From positions 1 to 11,282 of the forward strand of contig JAGCOI010000098.1 in assembly GCA_017645485.1 (NCBI GenBank): a DNA stretch of 11,282 nucleotides, written 5' to 3'. The stretch is from Alphaproteobacteria bacterium (GTDB lineage Bacteria > Pseudomonadota > Alphaproteobacteria > RF32 > CAG-239). The position numbers were made by a program, and so were the translations under genes. Numbering within the stretch: position 1 is the stretch's first letter; each line of letters begins with the position of its first letter. This document shows, one piece after another, positions 1-6,375 of the stretch. Under the pieces are notes generated by a model. It was not told where the DNA came from. It did no database searches and worked only from the letters and a program-made list of their open reading frames with translations.

Positions 1-465
1 TCTATCCCCGACAATGGCGTATTCGTTATCGGGCAGAATGAGAGGCGGGTCTTTAGGAGCCAGTTTTTTTTGTTTAAATTCTTGTATCTTTTCTTTGGAT
101 AAACGATATAGGTGGATGGCTTTAACAATATATGAAGTGGTCGTTTCAATTTCTTTTTCCGTCATTTCCGGAAAAATAAGGGCGACATCCTGACTGAAAT
201 CAATATCTAAAACGTTATCCGGATAACGAGCTTCAAAATATTGCCCTAAAATGAGAAGCCGTCCGATAGGCGAATTGTCGGTGCGGTCTATAATTTCACG
301 CATCTGAGACGGATGCGGCAGATTACCTGTTTCAATAAAATTCGGTACATATATGTTTTCGGTTTCGTCTTCTTCATCCGGCTCAAAAACAACCTCAGAG
401 GCGCTTAAACAACCGATGTTGAAAAATAAAAAAAAGAAAACTATATATTTTAAAAGCGAAAACAT
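1..465 (-). CDS. Unrecognised exported protein, N-terminal 155 residues (C-terminus outside window)
   Basis: An open frame runs from an ATG at 465-463 to the window edge without a stop, so the C-terminus lies before position 1. An in-frame TAA three codons upstream fixes this ATG as the only normal start, though no clear Shine-Dalgarno precedes it. The protein opens with a lysine followed by a very hydrophobic stretch (about residues 4-18, ending NIGC), which is a signal peptide; Cys19 is only a poor lipobox because Asn sits at -3. An acidic segment (about 26-36, PDEEDETEN) follows, then a mixed alpha/beta region with no motif I know. It is divergent from yqgE with a 94-bp gap. A possible -10 (TATACT, 489-484) lies on this strand. 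I do not recognise the family; export is inferred from the N-terminus. Confidence 0.75.
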   Translation of the reverse strand, partial: MFSLLKYIVFFFLFFNIGCLSASEVVFEPDEEDETENIYVPNFIETGNLPHPSQMREIIDRTDNSPIGRLLILGQYFEARYPDNVLDIDFSQDVALIFPEMTEKEIETTTSYIVKAIHLYRLSKEKIQEFKQKKLAPKDPPLILPDNEYAIVGDR

Positions 466-505
466 GTGATGTTATTTTTTTTGAGTATATTTTTGTTTGA
501 ATATA

Positions 506-514
506 TGATATAAT
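506..514 (+). promoter_or_regulatory. Extended -10 promoter of yqgE
   Basis: TGATATAAT is a perfect TATAAT (509-514) with a TG extension one base upstream, in the AT-rich divergent gap. No good -35 is present at 17 bp, which is typical for extended -10 promoters. The predicted start of transcription is near 521, giving a leader of about 40 nt. Confidence 0.5.
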
Positions 515-559
515 AACTTTTATAAGCAAACAAATACAATTTTGGGATATATACAATAA

Positions 560-1129
560 ATGGCACTGATTGAAGATAAATATTTAAGCGGGCAACTTTT
601 GATTTCAAGTCCGAAAATGGATGATGAATGCTTTGCAAAAAGTGTTATCTATTTGTGTTCGCACGGCAAAGAAGGTGCTATGGGGTTTATTATCAATAAA
701 AAATTGAAAGATTTTTCGTTTTCGGATTTGGCTGTTCCGATGGACAGGCCGTCACTGACAAACATGGACAGCATTTTTTTATATCAAGGCGGACCTGTTG
801 AAAAAATTCGGGGGTTTGTGCTTCATAGTGCGGAATATTGTAAGCCCGGAACATATCAGGTTAATAAAAATATTGCCGTTTCATCAAGTTTGGATGTGTT
901 GCAGGATATTATTTACGGCGTCGGTCCTAAAGATAATTTAGTAGCCCTCGGTTATTGTGCATGGCAATCTAATCAACTTGAACGCGAAATTATCAATAAC
1001 GATTGGTTTGTAACAGATGTTTCAAACGAGTTTTTGTTTCATACCGATGATGAAGATAAATGGCAAAAAGCGATGGATGAAACACATGTTGATTTAAGCC
1101 GGTTTATTTATGAAAGCGCACATGCGTAA
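560..1129 (+). CDS. yqgE: YqgE/AlgH (UPF0301, DUF179) family protein
   Basis: The 189-residue protein matches the family in length and in its N-terminal signature: GQLLISSPKMDD, then a serine-valine-isoleucine-tyrosine strand (about 28-33), SHGKEGAMGFIINKKL (about 34-49), and later the LYQGGPV motif (about 74-80) and the ALGYCAW strand (about 134-140). The family is a small cytoplasmic fold whose biochemical role is still unclear; AlgH was linked to alginate regulation in Pseudomonas. There is no signal peptide, consistent with the cytosol. The start ATG fits the family N-terminus, but the ribosome site is weak (GGGA about 12 nt upstream). It is followed by a 188-bp gap before the porin gene and probably forms its own transcript. 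Family assignment is firm; function is not known. Confidence 0.93.
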   Translation: MALIEDKYLSGQLLISSPKMDDECFAKSVIYLCSHGKEGAMGFIINKKLKDFSFSDLAVPMDRPSLTNMDSIFLYQGGPVEKIRGFVLHSAEYCKPGTYQVNKNIAVSSSLDVLQDIIYGVGPKDNLVALGYCAWQSNQLEREIINNDWFVTDVSNEFLFHTDDEDKWQKAMDETHVDLSRFIYESAHA

Positions 1130-1161
1130 ACACACAAATCCCTAATGTGGTGAAAGTTTAA

Positions 1162-1272
1162 GTGATTTATTTGTATCTTGTTAACTTTAATCACATTATG
1201 TTACAAAATGCAACAATTTTGTGATATTTATTAAAATAATACTTGATTTTTTCTTTTTTTTAGGTTTTTTAT
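1162..1272 (+). promoter_or_regulatory. Upstream control region of the FadL-type gene with dyads
   Basis: The gap holds GTGATT (1162-1167) facing AATCAC (1189-1194), and a perfect 7-bp inverted repeat ACAAAAT (1203-1209) / ATTTTGT (1216-1222) that runs into another GTGAT. A possible promoter is TTGATT (1243-1248) with TTTTAT (1267-1272) at 18 bp, which would start the transcript at or just inside the leader hairpin. Hexamer quality is modest, so the promoter call is tentative; the repeats themselves are directly visible. Confidence 0.35.
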
Positions 1273-1275
1273 GAG

Positions 1276-1294
1276 CCAGACAGAGATTGTCTGG
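1276..1294 (+). promoter_or_regulatory. 5' leader hairpin before the FadL-type gene
   Basis: CCAGACA (1276-1282) and TGTCTGG (1288-1294) form a perfect 7-bp stem with a 5-nt loop, ending 8 nt before the ribosome site AAAAGGAA (1303-1310). Stem-loops near the 5' end stabilise some abundant outer-membrane protein mRNAs (ompA is the known case); that role here is inference. Confidence 0.5.
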
Positions 1295-1317
1295 AACTAT
1301 TGAAAAGGAAAAATTTT

Positions 1318-2529
1318 ATGAAAAAACTTTTAACATATACGGCGCTTGGAACACTTATGTTCATTATGGAAGCTAACGCTGCAGGTTTTCATTTGCGCGA
1401 ACAATCAGCAGCTGCACAAGGAAATGCTTATGCCGGAGCAACGGCAGGCGCTGAAAATTTATCTTATGCTTATTTTAATGCAGCAGGTTTGACACGTCAA
1501 AAAGGTAAAAATATTAATTTCGGTGGTACATATATTGCCCCGAAAGCCAAAGCTAAGAATGTTTATAATCACACAACTGCCGCAAGAGGGGAAGATGCCC
1601 AAAATATTGTGCATGCTGCAGTGGCACCGAATATGACGGCTTCTTGGCAAATTAATGATAAATTATATACGGCCGTTGCCGTGAATGTACCTTATGGTAT
1701 GATCACAAAATACGATTCGGATTGGAAAGGAAGACAACACGGCTCAACATCAAAATTGACCGTTATAACAACAACACCGATGGCAGCTTATAAGTTAACC
1801 GACAAATTTTCTATTGGTGCAGGCATGCAAATTCAATATATTAAAGCACGCTTAACAAGCGGACCATTCCCCGGCGGAGATGCATCCATTGAAGGAAAAG
1901 CCTTAGATTTAGGGTGGCAAGTCGGTTCAATGTATGAATTCAATGAAAATACTCGTTTAGGTTTGGCATACAGAAGTAAAGTTAACCATAAATTAAACGG
2001 TCATATGAAAATTACCGGTTTTCCCGAAAGAGATATTTATGCAAAATTAATTACACCTGCCATGCTTTCAATGGGTATTTATCATGAATTTAATGAAAAA
2101 TGGTCGGTCATGGCAGAATACCAACGCGTTTTTTGGAGTTGCTTTAAGAATTTGACCATTAAAAACAGTAATGGTACAGTGGCTTCAAATACAAAAGAAA
2201 ATTGGCGTGATACAAACTTTTGGGCATTGGGTGCAAGTTATCAGCTCGATTCTCAATGGAAATGGCGTTTAGGTATGGCATACGATCAATCAGCTGTTCG
2301 TTTACGTCACAGAACACCGCGTATTCCGGATTCTGACAGATTGTGGTATTCAACAGGTTTGAATTATCAATACAATGAAAAGTTGTCGTTTGATTTGTCT
2401 TATACATATATTTATGCACATAAAGCACATATGGATACGGCATTAACAGGAAACGGAGGCCAAAGAATAACGGCAGATTATACAAACTCTGTTCAACTTT
2501 TCGGTTTGTCGATGAATTATAAATTCTAA
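1318..2529 (+). CDS. OmpP1/FadL-family outer-membrane transport protein
   Basis: This is a 403-residue outer-membrane beta-barrel of the OmpP1/FadL/TodX family, which carries long-chain fatty acids or other hydrophobic molecules across the outer membrane. The signal peptide is MKKLLTYTALGTLMFIMEANA with cleavage after Ala21, and the mature start AGFHLREQSAAAQGNAYAG is the classic FadL N-terminus (the hatch region); FNAAGL (about 53-58) corresponds to the family NPAGL motif. Alternating aromatic strands follow, and the chain ends LSMNYKF with the terminal Phe read by the BAM machinery. I chose the ATG at 1318 over a TTG at 1300 because AAAAGGAA lies 7 nt upstream and the signal peptide then begins properly. 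Substrate cannot be deduced; no fatty-acid degradation gene is adjacent. It has its own terminator. Confidence 0.9.
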   Translation: MKKLLTYTALGTLMFIMEANAAGFHLREQSAAAQGNAYAGATAGAENLSYAYFNAAGLTRQKGKNINFGGTYIAPKAKAKNVYNHTTAARGEDAQNIVHAAVAPNMTASWQINDKLYTAVAVNVPYGMITKYDSDWKGRQHGSTSKLTVITTTPMAAYKLTDKFSIGAGMQIQYIKARLTSGPFPGGDASIEGKALDLGWQVGSMYEFNENTRLGLAYRSKVNHKLNGHMKITGFPERDIYAKLITPAMLSMGIYHEFNEKWSVMAEYQRVFWSCFKNLTIKNSNGTVASNTKENWRDTNFWALGASYQLDSQWKWRLGMAYDQSAVRLRHRTPRIPDSDRLWYSTGLNYQYNEKLSFDLSYTYIYAHKAHMDTALTGNGGQRITADYTNSVQLFGLSMNYKF

Positions 2530-2546
2530 GACAAAAATAAACTCCC

Positions 2547-2582
2547 AAAAAAAACGATGTTGATAAAACATCGTTTTTTTTT
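2547..2582. terminator. Bidirectional intrinsic terminator
   Basis: AAAACGATGTT (2551-2561) and AACATCGTTTT (2567-2577) form a perfect 11-bp stem with a 5-nt loop, flanked by an A-run on the left and a T-run to 2582 on the right. It sits between the convergent stops at 2529 and 2587, so it can end transcription from both sides. Confidence 0.9.
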
Positions 2583-2586
2583 GATT

Positions 2587-3273
2587 CTATTTTTTTCCTA
2601 ATTTATTCCATCCTTGAAATTTTTTGGGTTCGGGATTGTTATTTTGAACAGGTTCATTTTGCTGTGCCCAATTGCGTTTCGGTTGGGCGGCTTTTTGCTG
2701 ATTAACCAATGTTTGCTGTTCTTCATTTACCGCAATACCTGTCGGCATTAATTGATTGAGCAGAGCAGGGGAAACAAAATCGGTTTTTTGATTTTCAAAA
2801 ACATTTACGATTGTTTCAAGAGGTTTTTTGACAGGTTCTGCATTAAACGCTTTCATCGTACCACCGTAAAATACGGTAACTGACGGACAAGTATCCGAAA
2901 ACAAAACATCTGTTGAATCAATGCCTCTTATAAAACGAAACATAATTTTCGGTTCAATCTGACAAGAGGCTTTTGTTTCTAAAATACTCGAAGGTGTTTT
3001 AAAAAAACCTTCTACAAAGATATCTTTTTCTTCACCGATTTGCCCGCAGTAGCCGGTAATGGCCAATTGATCTAAGGTGTATCCCGTGTATCCGGAAGGA
3101 GCTTTTGAAACATTATAACAAAAAACACGTTCGGCATTTAAAATATTATTTAGTGCCGTTTGAGATAAATTTTTGGCTATATATGGTGTTACATTCGTTG
3201 TTTGTGCATGTAAAGAAAATGAAAATGTACACATAAGTGCCAAGGCACTTAAAGGTAATGAAAATCGTTTCAT
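2587..3273 (-). CDS. Unrecognised secreted protein with four cysteines
   Basis: The 228-residue protein starts at ATG 3273, where GGGAG lies 7 nt upstream; an ATG eight codons earlier (3297) would put extra polar residues before the signal peptide and lacks a ribosome site. The signal peptide is about residues 1-23 (cleavage LHA/Q). The mature part has a cysteine-containing domain (about 45-145; Cys52, 76, 104, 129), suited to two disulfides in the periplasm, then a proline, glutamine and asparagine-rich tail (about 185-228) ending in a basic GWNKLGKK. I know no family for it. It is the second gene of an operon with the gene at 3311-3916 (37-bp gap), which is also secreted, so the two probably act together in the envelope. 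Confidence 0.8.
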   Translation of the reverse strand: MKRFSLPLSALALMCTFSFSLHAQTTNVTPYIAKNLSQTALNNILNAERVFCYNVSKAPSGYTGYTLDQLAITGYCGQIGEEKDIFVEGFFKTPSSILETKASCQIEPKIMFRFIRGIDSTDVLFSDTCPSVTVFYGGTMKAFNAEPVKKPLETIVNVFENQKTDFVSPALLNQLMPTGIAVNEEQQTLVNQQKAAQPKRNWAQQNEPVQNNNPEPKKFQGWNKLGKK

Positions 3274-3310
3274 ATAAATACTCCCTGTATAATACATAAA
3301 ATATGAGAAA

Positions 3311-3916
3311 TCAGTCTGTGCCTAAAATATCGACGGTGTTAAACAGAATATTATCCAAGCTTAAGCCCGTTGAATTTTCAATAGTGTTGATAAGACCGAC
3401 AAAAACATTGCTTAGCGGATCTTCGGCATTGTTGACATCAATAATGCTTTCTTGCAGTTTTTGACGATACTTAAAAGGTAAATTTTGAACTTTTTCATTG
3501 TAGCTTTGCGGAATTTGATAGCCCATGTTTCTTAAATGGTCGAGCATTACAACCATGTTATGGCGGTTGACTTCAGGAGCCAGATATTCATGGTCGCCGG
3601 TGTTAAAAGTTGTACCTTCGCCGATATAATTCAATTTTCCGTGTTGACCGCTTCCGCGCCATGTTCTGACACCGCTTCTGTCACGAGCACGTGCCCAAGG
3701 ATCAACCGCTAAAATTTCACCGCCGTTTGAATTACCGGAATAAATAGGGGCGTCTTTAATATCGCTGCCTGCAGCATCGGCAATATTATCGCCGAAATAC
3801 CCGTCATTCGGTGACGGTGGTTGCGGAACCCACGGATTGGCAGGCAATTGCGCAGATGCAATTTGCGGTAAAGTCATCATAAAAGCAAAAATAAATATTT
3901 TGGAAAAGCGGCACAT
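3311..3916 (-). CDS. Unrecognised secreted protein, first gene of a two-gene operon
   Basis: The 201-residue protein has a signal peptide of about 22 residues (cleavage ASA/Q) and a good ribosome site, AGGAG 7 nt before the ATG at 3916. The mature N-terminus is proline-, glycine- and asparagine-rich (LPANPWVPQPPSPNDGYFGD) and looks extended; the middle carries a DPWARARDRSGVRTWRGSG segment (about 72-90); the C-terminal half (about 120-200) appears helical (MVVMLDHLRNMGY, then FKYRQKLQESI). The mature part has no cysteine and no membrane segment. I do not recognise the family. Periplasmic or surface location is inferred from the signal peptide, and partnership with the downstream secreted protein from the tight spacing. 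Confidence 0.8.
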   Translation of the reverse strand: MCRFSKIFIFAFMMTLPQIASAQLPANPWVPQPPSPNDGYFGDNIADAAGSDIKDAPIYSGNSNGGEILAVDPWARARDRSGVRTWRGSGQHGKLNYIGEGTTFNTGDHEYLAPEVNRHNMVVMLDHLRNMGYQIPQSYNEKVQNLPFKYRQKLQESIIDVNNAEDPLSNVFVGLINTIENSTGLSLDNILFNTVDILGTD

Positions 3917-3943
3917 AGATAATCTCCTACATTATTTTTACTC

Positions 3944-3952
3944 AGTATAACA
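3944..3952 (-). promoter_or_regulatory. Extended -10 promoter of the secreted-protein operon
   Basis: On the minus strand the bases read TGTTATACT: TATACT (3949-3944) with a TG extension. The -35 region is poor. Transcription would begin near 3937, about 20 nt before the start codon and just ahead of the AGGAG site. Confidence 0.5.
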
Positions 3953-4012
3953 CAAGTTTTATCAAAAAAACAGTTAAAATATTGTGTCAATTTATTTCTC
4001 TTATGATACTAT

Positions 4013-4052
4013 AATTTTAAGTAAAGTAAATAGTTTAATTTTACTTAAAATT
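4013..4052. repeat. Perfect 13-bp inverted repeat, AT-rich
   Basis: AATTTTAAGTAAA (4013-4025) is exactly inverted as TTTACTTAAAATT (4040-4052) with a 14-bp spacer. It lies between the stop of cysE and the promoter of the secreted pair. Neither side has a clean U-tract or GC-rich stem, so it is a weak terminator at best and could be an operator for the downstream operon. Confidence 0.6.
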
Positions 4053-4098
4053 GTTTTGTCAGATAAAAGCAAGAATCAAAGATACTGAGTGTATTTTG

Positions 4099-4776
4099 TT
4101 ATTTTTGAGCGCGTTTGGTCAGTTTTTTCTCAAGTTCTTGAATTTTTGTTTCAAGTGTTTGAATTGTTTGCTCTAAAGTTTCGGTTGCCTGTTTATCAAT
4201 ACCGTAAGCATAAAAAGTGTGTGCGGACTTTTTGTTTTTATCAATTTGATGTGCGGCAATGCCGACAACGGTACAATCAGGCTTCACATCTTTAACCACA
4301 ACCGCGTTGGCACCGATTTTGACGTTATCTCCGATTGTAATCGGCCCCAAGACCTGAGCACCTGAGCCGATAATAACATTGTTTCCGATTGTGGGATGAC
4401 GTTTTTGAAGGTTTTTACCGTTTTTATCAAAAGCTTTCGTACCGCCGAGTGTTACATTTTGATATAACGTGACATTGTTACCGATTTCAGCTGTTTCACC
4501 AATAACAACACCCATGCCGTGATCTATAAAAAAACCTGAGCCGATTTGAGCACCTGGATGAATTTCGACACCTGTGAAAAAACGCGTCGTCTGAGAAAGA
4601 AAACGTGCTAAGAAATGCCATTTTTTAAGCCACAGCCAATGACAAATACGATAACAAACAATAGCATGAAAACCGGATGAAAAAAATGCGGCCTGAACAC
4701 GTGAGGAGGTTGCCGGATCACGCGCACAAACCGAATCTAAATCAGAGATAATTAAAGACTTGAAATTTTGTTTCAT
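4099..4776 (-). CDS. cysE: Serine O-acetyltransferase
   Basis: CysE transfers acetyl from acetyl-CoA to L-serine, giving O-acetylserine, the first step of cysteine synthesis in the cytosol. The 225-residue chain is of the short type: a reduced helical N-domain (about 1-65, with [15 protein letters not shown]) and a left-handed beta-helix of hexapeptide repeats (about 68-180). The active-site signature is complete: EIHPGA (His73), FIDHG (Asp85, His86), GETAEIG, VTLGGT, and KRHPTIG (His127). The tail (about 195-225, [18 protein letters not shown]) is a short coiled coil ending in Lys, not the C-terminal Ile that docks into CysK in the enterobacterial complex. The only normal start is ATG 4776; AAGGA is about 13 nt away, a long spacing. 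It is divergent from the hydrolase gene, with its own promoter. Confidence 0.93.
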   Translation of the reverse strand: MKQNFKSLIISDLDSVCARDPATSSRVQAAFFSSGFHAIVCYRICHWLWLKKWHFLARFLSQTTRFFTGVEIHPGAQIGSGFFIDHGMGVVIGETAEIGNNVTLYQNVTLGGTKAFDKNGKNLQKRHPTIGNNVIIGSGAQVLGPITIGDNVKIGANAVVVKDVKPDCTVVGIAAHQIDKNKKSAHTFYAYGIDKQATETLEQTIQTLETKIQELEKKLTKRAQK

Positions 4777-4807
4777 TTTATGATATATTTCCTTTCAATC
4801 GATTCTT

Positions 4808-4835
4808 ATTATATATATTCAAAATATGTTGTAAA
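4808..4835 (-). promoter_or_regulatory. Sigma70-type promoter of cysE
   Basis: On the minus strand TTTACA (4835-4830) and TATAAT (4813-4808) are separated by 16 bp. Transcription would start near 4801, a leader of about 25 nt containing AAAGGAAA. Confidence 0.65.
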
Positions 4836-4848
4836 GAGGTTTTAAAAA

Positions 4849-5586
4849 ATGGTTGAAGTGTTGTTTAACGGTCCTGCCGGCAGATTAGAAGGAAGATATC
4901 ATAAATCTATGCGGGCAAATGCGCCTGTTGCACTGATTTTGCACCCGCATCCGCAATATGGCGGCACAATGAATAATAAAGTTGTTTATACATTGTTCAG
5001 TTGTTTTCGTGATTTAGGTTTTTCCGTGTTAAGATTTAATTTCAGAGGTGTCGGACGGTCTATGGGCAGTTTTGAAGACGGTCCGGGCGAACTTGCAGAT
5101 GCAACGGCGGCCTTGGATTGGTTACAGCACGAAAATCCGGATTCAAAAAGATGTTGGATTGCGGGTTATTCTTTCGGGGCGTGGGTTGGTATGCAACTTT
5201 TGATGCGTCGTCCCGATATTAATAATTTTATTGCCGTTTCACCGCCGGCCAATGAAAAAGATTTTGCATTTTTGGCACCTTGTCCGACTTCGGGTTTGAT
5301 TATACAGGGTGGTAAAGATGAAATCGACGATCCAAATCAAGTTGCCGTTTTAGCGCGCCGATTGAATATGCAAAGACATGCCGATGTTGATTATGCCTTG
5401 ATTGAAGAAGGTGATCACATGTATAACAATCATTTGGTTGATTTATATAAGGTGGCCGGTAATTATGTTTTGGATATTGTTAATCACAGAAGGGCTCCGA
5501 CCAAAAAAGAGTTTACGCCGGAAGAAGAAGCATTGATGCTTGCAAATGAAGCCATGATGGATGAAGATGATGATGACGAGATTTAA
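4849..5586 (+). CDS. Alpha/beta hydrolase, COG2945 type
   Basis: This 245-residue cytosolic protein is a serine hydrolase of the compact COG2945-type alpha/beta family. Seen directly: the HPHPQYGGTMNNKVV motif (about 32-46) that marks this group, the oxyanion-side strand VLRFNFRGVGRS (about 60-71), the nucleophile elbow GYSFG with Ser108, an acid in GGKDEID (Asp157 or Asp160), and the catalytic His190 in EEGDHMY. The chain ends in an acidic tail (DEDDDDEI). The substrate is not known for the group; esterase or thioesterase activity is the usual guess. Start supported by AGAGG nine bases upstream. It shares a 72-bp divergent gap with cysE, suggesting a possible link to cysteine or sulfur metabolism, which is inference only. 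Confidence 0.88.
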   Translation: MVEVLFNGPAGRLEGRYHKSMRANAPVALILHPHPQYGGTMNNKVVYTLFSCFRDLGFSVLRFNFRGVGRSMGSFEDGPGELADATAALDWLQHENPDSKRCWIAGYSFGAWVGMQLLMRRPDINNFIAVSPPANEKDFAFLAPCPTSGLIIQGGKDEIDDPNQVAVLARRLNMQRHADVDYALIEEGDHMYNNHLVDLYKVAGNYVLDIVNHRRAPTKKEFTPEEEALMLANEAMMDEDDDDEI

Positions 5587-5604
5587 AATCTCGTCATTCA
5601 TTTA
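5573..5604 (+). terminator. Probable terminator hairpin at the end of the hydrolase gene
   Basis: ATGACGAGAT (5573-5582) pairs with ATCTCGTCAT (5588-5597) around TTAAA; the stem begins inside the last codons and covers the stop. The following bases (TCATTTAT) form only a weak U-tract, so efficiency is doubtful. It lies between convergent genes. Confidence 0.55.
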
Positions 5605-5618
5605 TAAATGTGAATTTA

Positions 5619-6248
5619 TCAAAATTCAAAAGAAATTTTTTCTTGTTTAACGGTTGTTGAAGAGCCATGCCCCGGATATAAAATTGTGTTATCGGGGAGG
5701 GTTAAGATTTTATTTTTAATATTGGAAAAAAGTTCTCTATAATTTCCGCCTGAACCGGGAATGTCAGTTCTACCGATACCGGATTGAAAAATTGTATCAC
5801 CCGTGAAAAGAATATTGTTTGTTTTATCATAGTAAGCAACTGAATCAATTGTGTGTCCGGGTGTTGCAATGACTTGCAAGGAAACGTTTTGATTGGCATT
5901 TAAAAAGATTATATCTCCTTCTTGAAGAGGCTGAATGTTTTGTATAACGCTTCTATCCGTAAAATGCATGGCAAGATTCGGATTTAAAAGATATTCTTTG
6001 GCAGTGTATAAGCCGTAATACTTTATTTTCAATGTGTCGGCAAGATTTAAGACGGCGCCGATATGGTCTAAGTGCGAGTGCGTTAGAAGAATTTTTTCTA
6101 TTATCCATCCCTCTTTCTTTATAAATTCAAATAATTCCTGAGCATGTGCAGACGGATCAATAATAAAGCCGTGAGATGATATATCATCAACATACAAATA
6201 ACAATTGGCGGCAAATACGTCGTTAAATTCAAATTTTTTGAGTATCAT
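5619..6248 (-). CDS. Glyoxalase II-like metallo-beta-lactamase-fold hydrolase
   Basis: The 209-residue protein is a cytosolic di-metal hydrolase of the MBL superfamily, closest in length and motifs to the short glyoxalase II-like (YcbL-type) group that cleaves thioesters such as S-lactoylglutathione. All metal ligands are visible: THSHLDH (His57, His59, Asp61, His62), PGHT (His132), FTGDTIF (Asp151) and PGHGS (His194). The RTDIPGSGG loop (160-168) following the Asp ligand is typical of this group. The C-terminal helical domain that full-length GloB uses to bind glutathione is missing, so the true substrate may be another thioester. Start supported by AAGGA eight bases upstream. It is a single-gene unit, divergent from the large metallopeptidase-like gene. 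Confidence 0.88.
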   Translation of the reverse strand: MILKKFEFNDVFAANCYLYVDDISSHGFIIDPSAHAQELFEFIKKEGWIIEKILLTHSHLDHIGAVLNLADTLKIKYYGLYTAKEYLLNPNLAMHFTDRSVIQNIQPLQEGDIIFLNANQNVSLQVIATPGHTIDSVAYYDKTNNILFTGDTIFQSGIGRTDIPGSGGNYRELFSNIKNKILTLPDNTILYPGHGSSTTVKQEKISFEF

Positions 6249-6268
6249 TTTTAATATCCTTTATCTTA

Positions 6269-6296
6269 TATATAAACGATTTATGGCTGATGTCCA
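6269..6296 (-). promoter_or_regulatory. Putative promoter of the MBL-fold gene
   Basis: On the minus strand TGGACA (6296-6291) and TATATA (6274-6269) lie 16 bp apart, with the start of transcription expected near 6262, just upstream of AAAGGA. Hexamers are imperfect. Confidence 0.45.
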
Positions 6297-6318
6297 GTCA
6301 GAAAATATGACAAAAAAC

Positions 6319-6346
6319 TTGCAAAACAGAAAAATAGTGCTATGAT
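6319..6346 (+). promoter_or_regulatory. Promoter of the HExxH protein gene
   Basis: TTGCAA (6319-6324) and TATGAT (6341-6346) are 16 bp apart, and the -10 carries a TGC extension (6338-6340). The expected start is near 6353, leaving a short leader with AAAGGAA about 10 nt before the ATG. Confidence 0.65.
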
Positions 6347-6375
6347 GAAAAACAGCTTGAAAGGAAACAGAACAC

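Noticed and set aside
1191..1224. CRP-like site in the FadL-type upstream region
   Set aside because: TCACA and TGTGA are present but in reverse order and too far apart for the TGTGA-N6-TCACA palindrome.
1300..1317. Longer FadL-type reading starting at TTG 1300
   Set aside because: It has no ribosome site and adds six residues before a canonical signal peptide; AAAAGGAA is placed correctly for ATG 1318.
2159..2548. Minus-strand 129-codon open frame antisense to the FadL-type gene
   Set aside because: It covers the barrel strands of a convincing gene, has no ribosome site or recognisable protein features, and crosses toward the terminator.
3274..3297. Upstream ATG for the four-cysteine secreted protein
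   Set aside because: The extra eight residues precede a normal signal peptide, and GGGAG fits the ATG at 3273 rather than the one at 3297.
3962..3990. TTGACA (3990-3985, minus) as the -35 of the secreted-pair promoter
   Set aside because: A consensus -35, but at 16-18 bp downstream there is no acceptable -10; the TG-extended TATACT is 35 bp away.
5597..5614. CATTTATAAATG palindrome after the hydrolase gene as a regulatory site
   Set aside because: Short, AT-rich and between convergent stops; more likely part of the terminator area or chance.
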